A stretch of 5,030 nucleotides of DNA. It comes from Armatimonadota bacterium. Its GTDB lineage: Bacteria; Armatimonadota; Armatimonadia; Armatimonadales; Armatimonadaceae. The stretch is from the NCBI GenBank assembly GCA_014381035.1, contig JACMIS010000037.1, positions 1-5,030 on the forward strand, written 5' to 3'. Both the position numbers and the translations under genes were made by a program. This document shows positions 1 through 5,030 of the stretch, one piece after another (position 1 is the stretch's first letter; the number at the start of each line of letters is the position of its first letter). Below the pieces are notes generated by a model. The model worked only from the letters and a program-made list of their open reading frames with translations. It did no database searches and was not told where the DNA came from.

Positions 1-29
1 CCGCGAGTTGACGCCGTCTGCGAAGGACA
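1..29 (-). repeat. Left member of an inverted repeat at the window ends
   Basis: The reverse complement of bases 1-29 matches bases 4936-4964 at 26 of 29 positions with no gaps. The match reaches base 1, so it may continue outside the window. On the coding side it spells REL-T-PSA-K-D. Confidence 0.7.
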
Positions 30-82
30 AAAAACAAACTGTGATTTATTTTGTCTGTATCTTCAGGACCGTGACGGAATAG
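1..82 (+). CDS. Possible C-terminal end of a convergent gene (partial, or a remnant)
   Basis: A plus-strand frame is open from the edge to a TAG at 80-82, giving 26 complete residues beginning RELTPSAKDKK. If real, it is the 3' end of a gene convergent with the arabinofuranosidase, overlapping its last 37 bases. The support is its likeness to the C-terminus encoded at 4883-5030: RELTPSAKD against RELAPSAQD, with the stop at the same distance (26 residues) from the Arg in both. Beyond about residue 12 the two diverge, and the last half here is the antisense of the arabinofuranosidase coding region. It could therefore be a truncated paralog, read out by chance into the neighbouring gene. Only sequence to the left of the window can settle this. 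Confidence 0.3.
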   Translation, partial: RELTPSAKDKKQTVIYFVCIFRTVTE

Positions 83-2715
83 GGCGGGAGGGGATAGTCG
101 AACTCCTTGCCGAGACGGGTTATCTTTGAAGTCGTCGGAATCAGGCGGACCGGATCGGTCAGTGAGTTTGTATCCGTGGGGGCGGATCCGCTCAGCACGA
201 TGGCGGTGCCGTTTGGTGATACACGGGGAACACCGGCCAGAGTGATATGCACGGACTGCTTTGTGCCGGAAGCATTGACCAATTTCAGATACACCTCTCC
301 CGTTTTGCTGTTTCGGGTGGTGCTTTGATACAACCGGGAGCCACCAGTCAACGACGCCGCGACGGTTCGGTCGCCGTGATTCTGACCGAACATCTGCTGG
401 ACATAGAACGAAGGCGAGCCGAAACTATTCAACGCGTCGTACCCGATCAGGTTCGTCGGCCACTGGCTGGCTCCCGGATTGACATTGACAAGAAGCGGCG
501 CGTAGGCCTCCATGATGACGACATCCGAGTTGCGCTCCATTCCGGTCATCCAGGCGGCGTCGCCGAGTGCCGCCTTCAAATTCGGCGTCGGTCTGCCCTC
601 CGTAGTCGCCCATTCCCCGACGAAGATTTTCGGTCCCTTGCGGTCGTACTTATCGTAGCGGTTCGAGTCCCGCTCAAACGCCCGTGCGGTCCGATAATAA
701 TGCTCGTCCAGAACGTCTGGCTTGCGACTACTCACCGCCATCGTCGCAATCGTCTGGAGCTGGGGATACTTCGCCTTGATCGCATCGTGGAATTGCGCGA
801 AACGCCCGTCATAACTGCCGGATTTATCGAACCAATCCTCGTTGCCGATCTCGACATATTTCAGGGGAAACGGTTTGGGATGACCGTTCTTTGCACGTAC
901 CGCGCCCCATTTCGTGTTCACGTCGCCGGTGATATATTCGATCTCGTCCAGCGCGTCCTGTACATACGGTTGTAATTTCGGTCCCGCCGCAATGTACTCA
1001 CCACGGAGCGCGTACCCGGCGAAGACACCGAGGACCGGTTCGACGTTCAGATCCTCGCACCAGATCAGGAACTCCAGCAACCCCATGCCGTCCGAGGAAC
1101 GATACCCCCACGGCGCGGGATGCCCCGGACGCTGATTGATGTTTCCAAGGGTTGCCTTCCAGTCAAACCGCTCGGCGATGGTGTTACCTTCCAGATAGTT
1201 CCCCCCAGGCAAGCGCAGGAATGAGTGCTTCATGGACGCCATCTTTTCCATCAGGTCGGGACGCAGACCGTTCGGGCGATTTTTGTATGTCGGCGGGAAC
1301 AGCGACACCTGAGTGAGCCAGACCGTACCCACGTTCTTTCCGGCAATAACGAACCGGTTTTTCAGCGAGGCGGACTGCTTACCGGTCGTTAAAGTCAAAT
1401 CGTATTTTTGCCATCCTTGGGTGATTTTGGGAATGGTTCCGCTGGCGTGAACCGTGGAACCGTCAAGGCTTTCCAGCGTGACGGACAGCGGTCCGTAAGA
1501 ATCCGTGGAGGACTTCGCGTAAAAGGATGCCTTGTATTTGATGTTTGGACGAACCGGAACCCCCCAGAACCCGCCGTTCGCGACTCCGGCACGCTTGCCG
1601 GGTTTGGCGATCTCCCACCTCAAACTACCGGTTAGCGCGGTACCGGAGACTGGCTGGCTTTTATCCAGGGCGATCACCGACTCCGCGCCGCCTTCCTGAA
1701 CGGGGGACCAATGTGCGGGCTGGTTGGCATCGTCTTTGAATACACGATTTCGTATCAGTTCGGCGTACAGACCGCCCTCGTAGGAAAAGTTGATCTCCTC
1801 GGTCATCAAGCCATAAAGCAGGGGACTGACGTTGACCGAGGGACCGCTGGCGTCTATGCGTAACGTGGCTGGCTCGACTGGCTTTACAGACTGCCGCACC
1901 GAAACCGGGAGGTCCGCGTCCGAAATAGCCAGCACATCCGCCGCCGAAAGGGCATCGTCATAAAACCGGACATCGTCTATGCTCCCGTTGACGAAGTCTA
2001 CCGGGTTCCCGCCGAATTTACCCCGTCCTATCGCCGTTGGTCCCATCGTAGGCACACTGCCGCGAAACCGGGTCGTTTGTTGCAGAACGCCGTTCAAATA
2101 AAACGAGATGTTCTGCTTCACCGCGTCGTAAACTCCGGTGAGGTGATACCAACGGTCGGCGTCAGGGGCATCGTCCGTGGTAGCGATGGTGGGGTTCCCA
2201 CCCCCCGACTCGTTGCCGGGGAACATGGTGAATGCGAACGAACCGGTGTCATCGCGTAACTGGAGAAAAAAAACACTCGCCGTGTTCCCGTCAATGCTGG
2301 CAACGGTTTGAAAGCCACTCAGTTGGTTCAGTTTTACGCAAGCGGCGACAGTGAAACTTCGTGTCGTGTCAATGACGGGTTTGGGAATCTCAACAAAACT
2401 GCCTGCTTTGCCGGGTAGTAGTAGGGCGCCTTTGCCGCTCGGGCCTGTGCCCCGGCTTGCTTCACCCATACGTTTGCCAGGACCACCTTTCCCACCAGTA
2501 TCTTGCACATCAGCACTGTTCTCTTCATCAAAGGTGTAGTGTGCTACAAGATGGTCTGGAGCCACGGCGGGACGCGTGACATTACTGTTTGCCGCAAGCG
2601 GTATGCCGACCACACCGGTTTGGGCGACGGAGGAGCGACAACTATAACTGGCAGCACCGAAAATCATCACAGAAACGGCGAGCGGGGCGATAAAGGATTG
2701 TTTTTGCATCTTCAT
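46..2715 (-). CDS. Secreted GH51 alpha-L-arabinofuranosidase with N-terminal LamG module
   Basis: This 889-residue protein is predicted to release terminal alpha-L-arabinofuranosyl residues from arabinan, arabinoxylan or related side chains outside the cytoplasm. Residues 1-31 look like a Sec signal peptide: Lys at 2, 3 and 5, a hydrophobic stretch at 8-22, and a likely cut after SVA (29-31). Residues 55-265 form a LamG/concanavalin-like lectin domain, starting at HYTFDE and ending at DDVRFYDDAL. The GH51 part begins near 298 with LLYGLMTEEINF and GGLYAELIRNR. A CBM4/9-like beta-sandwich spans about 330-473, and the barrel follows from about 485 with LRLPGGNYLEG (500-510). The acid/base is E626 in VEIGNED and the nucleophile is E701 in FVGEWAT. 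Their 75-residue spacing and the C-terminal beta domain (about 785-889) resemble the plant-type GH51 group more than the short bacterial type. An in-frame TAA lies 9 bases before the ATG, so the start is 2715 or Met3 at 2709. Neither has a clear Shine-Dalgarno sequence. Family assignment is firm; exact substrate is inferred. Confidence 0.93.
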   Translation of the reverse strand: MKMQKQSFIAPLAVSVMIFGAASYSCRSSVAQTGVVGIPLAANSNVTRPAVAPDHLVAHYTFDEENSADVQDTGGKGGPGKRMGEASRGTGPSGKGALLLPGKAGSFVEIPKPVIDTTRSFTVAACVKLNQLSGFQTVASIDGNTASVFFLQLRDDTGSFAFTMFPGNESGGGNPTIATTDDAPDADRWYHLTGVYDAVKQNISFYLNGVLQQTTRFRGSVPTMGPTAIGRGKFGGNPVDFVNGSIDDVRFYDDALSAADVLAISDADLPVSVRQSVKPVEPATLRIDASGPSVNVSPLLYGLMTEEINFSYEGGLYAELIRNRVFKDDANQPAHWSPVQEGGAESVIALDKSQPVSGTALTGSLRWEIAKPGKRAGVANGGFWGVPVRPNIKYKASFYAKSSTDSYGPLSVTLESLDGSTVHASGTIPKITQGWQKYDLTLTTGKQSASLKNRFVIAGKNVGTVWLTQVSLFPPTYKNRPNGLRPDLMEKMASMKHSFLRLPGGNYLEGNTIAERFDWKATLGNINQRPGHPAPWGYRSSDGMGLLEFLIWCEDLNVEPVLGVFAGYALRGEYIAAGPKLQPYVQDALDEIEYITGDVNTKWGAVRAKNGHPKPFPLKYVEIGNEDWFDKSGSYDGRFAQFHDAIKAKYPQLQTIATMAVSSRKPDVLDEHYYRTARAFERDSNRYDKYDRKGPKIFVGEWATTEGRPTPNLKAALGDAAWMTGMERNSDVVIMEAYAPLLVNVNPGASQWPTNLIGYDALNSFGSPSFYVQQMFGQNHGDRTVAASLTGGSRLYQSTTRNSKTGEVYLKLVNASGTKQSVHITLAGVPRVSPNGTAIVLSGSAPTDTNSLTDPVRLIPTTSKITRLGKEFDYPLPPYSVTVLKIQTK

Positions 2716-2773
2716 GGTTGTTTAAAAGGAAACGGATAAACAGAAGGGGTAGCGGTGACGACATGTGATTTTG

Positions 2774-2787
2774 GTGCTACACAGCAC
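2774..2787 (-). other. Small hairpin in the arabinofuranosidase leader
   Basis: GTGCT and AGCAC form a 5-bp stem around a 4-base loop within the predicted 5' untranslated leader. It is short and could be chance. No conserved riboswitch fold or terminator is recognisable in the rest of the leader, which lacks a purine-rich ribosome binding site and instead has a pyrimidine-rich stretch just before the ATG. Confidence 0.2.
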
Positions 2788-2818
2788 GGTTATATTGGCT
2801 CCATCGCGGACCTGTATC

Positions 2819-2847
2819 ACTGTATTGGTACCAATTGGTATTGTCAA
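2819..2847 (-). promoter_or_regulatory. Sigma70-type promoter of the arabinofuranosidase gene
   Basis: On the minus strand a consensus -35 TTGACA (2847-2842) is followed after exactly 17 bases by TACAGT (2824-2819), which matches 4 of 6 bases of the -10 consensus. Transcription would start near 2812, giving a leader of about 97 bases before the ATG at 2715. The element lies downstream of the terminator palindrome and upstream of the gene. It is assigned by consensus match only. Confidence 0.6.
2824..2840. promoter_or_regulatory. Palindromic operator candidate inside the promoter spacer
   Basis: On the plus strand ATTGGTA occurs at 2824-2830 and again at 2834-2840, exactly 10 bases (about one helical turn) apart. 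Together they form two overlapping perfect palindromes: ATTGGTACCAAT at 2824-2835 and TACCAATTGGTA at 2829-2840. The block fills the spacer between the -35 and -10 boxes, where a bound repressor would block RNA polymerase. The symmetry resembles sites of GntR-type winged-helix regulators, but no regulator gene is in the window and the identity is not known. Confidence 0.5.
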
Positions 2848-2891
2848 ACACGAGGCGGCCATCACGGTCATTGTTGTTTGTTGCTACCCGT

Positions 2892-2939
2892 AAAAAGAAT
2901 GTCAGGTCTGACACCGGTGTCAGACCTGACATTCTTTTT
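2892..2939. terminator. 48-bp perfect palindrome, bidirectional intrinsic terminator
   Basis: Bases 2892-2939 are an uninterrupted 24 + 24 bp palindrome centred between 2915 and 2916. As RNA it would fold into a very strong stem with at most a CCGG-sized loop. It begins with an A-run and ends with a T-run on either strand, so it has terminator form both ways. It lies 19 bases after the VWA stop and before the arabinofuranosidase promoter, so its likely job is to end the VWA transcript and insulate the next gene. Each arm also contains its own mini-hairpin, GTCAG-GT-CTGAC (2901-2912) and GTCAG-AC-CTGAC (2919-2930), around a central ACCGGT. This makes it look like two inverted REP units. Confidence 0.85.
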
Positions 2940-2958
2940 TATCCGCCTTCGCCCGGAC

Positions 2959-4821
2959 CTATTTAGGCTGAACGAAACGCTTGATCGTCCCACATGCCTG
3001 ATACTGCCCGCCGCCGGAGATTTCGTTTACTTCGTCCACGACGTACAGGGTGCCATCCTCTCGGATCGAGCGCGGGAAGCGCATATTCCAGTTGGCGTCA
3101 TACCCGTCGGAAACGACCCGTGCCCGGAGTTTGGAACCTTCCTTGATAACTTGCACCAGCACGCCATCCCCGACCGAGTCCGTCGTGTCCAGATCGGCGA
3201 CGGTCGGTGGCGCGACACTCGCCTTGCCGGTGCGGACGACCGTGGACGGGCGCGTTCGGGCGAGGGGGTCAACGTCTCCGGGACGGACGAGACGCTTGAT
3301 CTCGCCTTTCGCCCGATAGAACGTCCCATCTGAGGACAACTCCAACTCATCGGCGACATAGTGGATACCTTCGGCGCGAATCGCCCGCGGAAACTGCACA
3401 TTGAAATCGGAATTAAAACCGCCCGACAGAACGCGAATCCGTAGTTTACCGCCCTCGCGGTAGCAGTCGAGTTCGACTCCGGTCCCGACCTCCGTAACGA
3501 CCGTTAAACCGCTGACCGCGTCCGTTGCCGTGGAAAGCCCGCGCCCGGAAAGATCGGTGTTGGAGCGGGACCGTGCCTGATACGATTGGTCACGCAACTC
3601 TTTGCGGACATCGGTACCCATCTGCTTGCGCTCGATACGCTGGGCGTAGTGCTCTAACTGGTCAATCTCCTCGGCGATCTCGAACGTTTCCTGAAGTCCC
3701 CGGTCCTGAAGCGATGCGATCAGGTCACGGAGCAACTTCGCCGCGCCGGTGGTATCGCTCTTATCTGCCATCTCGACCGCTTCATCTTTGGCGTGTGCGA
3801 TTCGGATACGGCTGATCTCGACGATAACACCCGTCGTGGGCGCGGCTGCCGCCGCCTCGTCTATGGTGCCCACCGGAATAACTACCGGAAGGCTGCCGGT
3901 GCCATGCTCTATTATCTTGCCGGAAATGCCGTCGAACGCATAATCGAGCGTGAGCAGTGCCATTGATCCCGTGGCATCGGGGACAGGAATCGTCAGTTCC
4001 ACTGCCAGCAACTTGTCTTCGCTGGCGTAAACATCGCCGAGATAAACGATGGTCTTACCGTCGCTGTTTGTCTCCGTCCGATAGCCCCGCAGCCCGATGG
4101 CAAGACTATCTGTCCCGGTTTTTGGAACATCCGGCGACAGGGTCACGGTCAGGTTTTGCGCCACGACCGACTTCAGACTGTCGAGTTCGATCTGGAAAAC
4201 ACCCGAGGCGTCTTCGGGCGACTGGATATAGTAGAAGTTGCCGCCCGCTGCACGCGCCATCCCGATCAACAGGTCTTCGTTGAACGAGTTGCCGAAACCA
4301 AGTGTGGTCGTCGCCACCGTTTCCTCCGCCTTCTGTTGGGCGGTGTTGATCAAGATAGTTTTATCGGTGATGCCGACGTTCGCGTGCCCGTCGGTCAGAA
4401 GCAGGACACGGTTGACGCGGTCGCCGTCCGCGTTCGCTTTCACGTGTTCGCACCCTTTGAGCCATCCGCCACCAAGATTCGTCATCCCCCCGACCCGGAC
4501 GGCGTCGAGTTTGCCGTAGATCGCCGCCTTATCCGTGACGGCTTGAGGTGGCACCACGGTCTGTACGCCGTCATCGTAGGTGACGACAGATAGCATATCC
4601 TCGGGTCCCAGTCGTTCGACCAGATCTTTCGCCGCACGGATGGCGTAGCGTAACGGGTTACCCGCCATCGAGCCCGACCGGTCAATCACGAGAGATAGGT
4701 TCAGCGGTCGTCGGGTCGCGTTTGCATCCGGTGCCGTCGCTTGAAACCGAACCAGAAGATCCACGGTAGCAGGCGCACCGACCGGAAGAATCGCCTGCGA
4801 GAACGCATAACTGACTTTCAT
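2959..4821 (-). CDS. VWA domain protein with duplicated C-terminal module
   Basis: This is a 620-residue protein with a von Willebrand factor A domain, a metal-dependent protein-binding fold; its partner is unknown. The VWA domain spans about 39-210 and its MIDAS is complete: D47-x-S49-x-S51 in VIDRSGSM, T114 in GMTN, and D144 in LLTDGHAN. A beta-sandwich-like part follows (about 215-325), then a charged helical part (about 330-415, including LRDLIASLQ and IAEEIDQLEHYAQRIERKQ). Two copies of a 70-residue module end the protein (446-515 and 551-620). I see no signal peptide or membrane segment, so it is probably cytosolic. The N-terminal layout resembles soluble VWA proteins of cyanobacteria and other phyla (from memory). 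I chose the ATG at 4821 because AAAGGGG lies 8 bases upstream. The longer frame starting with GTG at 4902 would overlap the upstream reading frame and has no ribosome binding site. The role is unknown; VWA proteins often act as scaffolds with AAA ATPases or in tellurium/stress clusters, but no such neighbour is visible. Confidence 0.92.
   Translation of the reverse strand: MKVSYAFSQAILPVGAPATVDLLVRFQATAPDANATRRPLNLSLVIDRSGSMAGNPLRYAIRAAKDLVERLGPEDMLSVVTYDDGVQTVVPPQAVTDKAAIYGKLDAVRVGGMTNLGGGWLKGCEHVKANADGDRVNRVLLLTDGHANVGITDKTILINTAQQKAEETVATTTLGFGNSFNEDLLIGMARAAGGNFYYIQSPEDASGVFQIELDSLKSVVAQNLTVTLSPDVPKTGTDSLAIGLRGYRTETNSDGKTIVYLGDVYASEDKLLAVELTIPVPDATGSMALLTLDYAFDGISGKIIEHGTGSLPVVIPVGTIDEAAAAAPTTGVIVEISRIRIAHAKDEAVEMADKSDTTGAAKLLRDLIASLQDRGLQETFEIAEEIDQLEHYAQRIERKQMGTDVRKELRDQSYQARSRSNTDLSGRGLSTATDAVSGLTVVTEVGTGVELDCYREGGKLRIRVLSGGFNSDFNVQFPRAIRAEGIHYVADELELSSDGTFYRAKGEIKRLVRPGDVDPLARTRPSTVVRTGKASVAPPTVADLDTTDSVGDGVLVQVIKEGSKLRARVVSDGYDANWNMRFPRSIREDGTLYVVDEVNEISGGGQYQACGTIKRFVQPK
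2962..3171 (-). repeat. Second copy of the 70-residue C-terminal module in the VWA protein
   Basis: This encodes residues 551-620, the very end of the VWA protein. It keeps the FPR-x-IR and G-x-IKR motifs of the first copy and has a WNMRFPR version of the centre where the first has FNVQFPR. The copies have diverged strongly at DNA level, so the duplication is old. I do not recognise the module as a named domain. Confidence 0.85.
3277..3486 (-). repeat. First copy of the 70-residue C-terminal module in the VWA protein
   Basis: This encodes residues 446-515 of the VWA protein. Counted by eye without gaps, it matches the second copy at about 33 of 70 positions. Shared landmarks are an EG-x-KLR-x-RV start, a central FPR-x-IR, Y-V-x-DE, and an end at G-x-IKR-x-V-x-P. 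The copies are joined by a 35-residue linker rich in Thr, Val, Asp and Pro. Confidence 0.85.
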
Positions 4822-4829
4822 ATCTAAGA

Positions 4830-4836
4830 CCCCTTT
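4830..4836 (-). promoter_or_regulatory. Ribosome binding site of the VWA gene
   Basis: The minus strand reads AAAGGGG here, 8 bases before the ATG at 4821. This good Shine-Dalgarno match decides the start codon in favour of 4821 over the GTG at 4902. Confidence 0.75.
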
Positions 4837-4842
4837 ATTATA
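4837..4842 (-). promoter_or_regulatory. TATAAT box, possible -10 element for the VWA gene
   Basis: The minus strand has an exact TATAAT 15 bases before the ATG. There is no good -35 at 16-18 bases; the best is TTGCGT at a 19-base spacing. A start 6-7 bases downstream would fall in the ribosome binding site, giving a nearly leaderless message. It is therefore either a coincidence or an unusual promoter. Confidence 0.25.
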
Positions 4843-4865
4843 GCGTCGCGGATTCCCCGCGACGC
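4843..4865. promoter_or_regulatory. Perfect 9-bp GC-rich hairpin upstream of the VWA gene
   Basis: GCGTCGCGG (4843-4851) and CCGCGACGC (4857-4865) pair perfectly around a 5-base loop. Neither strand has a T-run after it, so it is not an ordinary intrinsic terminator. It sits between the upstream stop codon and the VWA ribosome binding site and directly abuts a TATAAT. It could be an operator, an mRNA processing or stabilising hairpin between co-transcribed genes, or an attenuating structure. Confidence 0.55.
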
Positions 4866-4877
4866 AACGTTGCAACG
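4864..4877. repeat. Overlapping palindromes next to the hairpin
   Basis: GCAACGTTGC (4864-4873) and CGTTGCAACG (4868-4877) are both perfect 10-bp palindromes sharing six bases, and they repeat GCAACG with an 8-base offset. The block touches the 9-bp hairpin. Such nested symmetry in a short intergenic gap suggests a protein-binding site, but no protein can be named. Confidence 0.35.
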
Positions 4878-4882
4878 CAATA

Positions 4883-5030
4883 CTACCTGAATAAATCAGC
4901 ACGAAACAACTCTATGAGGCGTTGTTCCTTTCTTCTGTCCTGCGCGGACGGCGCCAACTCGCGGAAACGCGTTTCCGCTGCCATTGTTGGATCGGTTTCA
5001 CCTGCGGTGCTCTTTTCTGCTTGGTGCTTC
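4883..5030 (-). CDS. C-terminal end of an unrecognised gene (partial)
   Basis: A minus-strand frame is open from the window edge to a TAG at 4885-4883, giving 48 residues. It is hydrophilic and ends in a basic, helix-like tail containing RELAPSAQD followed by an Arg/Lys-rich stretch and LIELFRADLFR. I do not recognise the family. A second minus-strand frame is also open over most of this stretch, but its product is almost entirely basic and less protein-like. An internal ATG (Met16 of the visible part) could start a tiny ORF, but nothing favours it over entry from outside. Its stop is 61 bases before the VWA start, on the same strand, so it may share a transcript with the VWA gene. Its REL-x-PSA-x-D segment recurs at the other end of the window. 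Confidence 0.55.
   Translation of the reverse strand, partial: KHQAEKSTAGETDPTMAAETRFRELAPSAQDRRKEQRLIELFRADLFR
4936..4964 (+). repeat. Right member of an inverted repeat at the window ends
   Basis: This copy matches the reverse complement of bases 1-29 at 26 of 29 positions. It lies within the partial minus-strand reading frame, where it spells REL-A-PSA-Q-D. Paralogous gene ends are a simpler explanation than transposon ends, because the coding frame is kept in both copies. Confidence 0.7.

Noticed and set aside
30..58. Intrinsic terminator at the end of the arabinofuranosidase gene
   Set aside because: There is a T-rich run on the minus strand, but the only stem before it is a weak 5-bp A/T pairing; not strong enough to call.
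64..76. Lipoprotein or anchoring signal for the arabinofuranosidase (C26 near the N-terminus, or a C-terminal sorting signal encoded here)
   Set aside because: The residues before C26 (SYS) do not fit a lipobox, the SVA cleavage site is better, and the C-terminus has no hydrophobic anchor or LPxTG-like motif.
247..975. A 242-residue open frame on the plus strand opposite the arabinofuranosidase
   Set aside because: It lies wholly antisense to a gene with clear GH51 motifs, has no recognisable domain, and looks like the compositional shadow common in GC-rich genes.
2722..2871. A 49-codon minus-strand ORF from an ATG at 2871 to the TAA just before the arabinofuranosidase ATG, in the same frame
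   Set aside because: It has no ribosome binding site, its start lies upstream of the predicted promoter, and its product has no leader-peptide pattern such as a run of regulatory codons. It is probably chance.
2755..3333. A 192-residue plus-strand open frame spanning the palindrome and the end of the VWA gene
   Set aside because: It reads through the terminator palindrome and the antisense of the conserved C-terminal module, with no domain; it is a shadow frame.
4822..4902. A 27-residue N-terminal extension of the VWA protein from a GTG at 4902
   Set aside because: It would overlap the upstream reading frame and run through the hairpin and ribosome binding site; the ATG at 4821 has a strong Shine-Dalgarno sequence and matches the usual start of such proteins.
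1..4964. Composite transposon bounded by the inverted 29-base repeats
   Set aside because: No transposase lies between them, no target duplication can be seen, and both copies keep a protein-coding frame, which favours paralogous gene ends.

Overview
The window is moderately GC-rich bacterial DNA carrying two complete genes, both read right to left (minus strand), and the ends of what may be two further genes at its edges. Nothing seen is diagnostic of a phylum. A secreted plant-type GH51 arabinofuranosidase with a LamG module, next to a cytosolic VWA protein, would fit a plant-polysaccharide-degrading bacterium of an Armatimonadota, Planctomycetota or Verrucomicrobiota type, but this is a guess.

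Layout, in the direction of transcription (right to left). (1) 5030-4883: an open frame entering from outside, probably the C-terminal 48 residues of an unrecognised protein. (2) 4882-4822: a 61-base gap with a perfect 9-bp hairpin, a nested palindrome, a TATAAT box and a good ribosome binding site. (3) 4821-2959: a 620-residue VWA protein with an intact metal-ion site and a C-terminal 70-residue module present twice. (4) 2958-2716: an intergenic region with a 48-bp uninterrupted palindrome, which works as a (probably bidirectional) terminator and is built of two nested mini-hairpins. It is followed by a strong sigma70-type promoter whose spacer is a palindromic operator-like sequence. (5) 2715-46: an 889-residue exported alpha-L-arabinofuranosidase. 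(6) 82-1: a short plus-strand open frame that converges on, and overlaps, the end of the arabinofuranosidase gene.

The two complete genes are probably separate transcription units: the terminator palindrome lies between them and the arabinofuranosidase has its own promoter. Nothing in the sequence ties the VWA protein to arabinan breakdown. The arabinofuranosidase looks regulated by a repressor binding within its promoter, plausibly in response to sugar.

The items most worth a second look are the 48-bp REPIN-like palindrome, the operator inside the promoter spacer, the duplicated C-terminal module of the VWA protein, and a 29-base near-identical repeat in opposite orientation at the two ends of the window, which encodes the same REL-x-PSA-x-D peptide on both sides. 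I see no CRISPR array, RNA gene, transposase or clear defence system. No wholly new multi-gene system can be claimed from this window.
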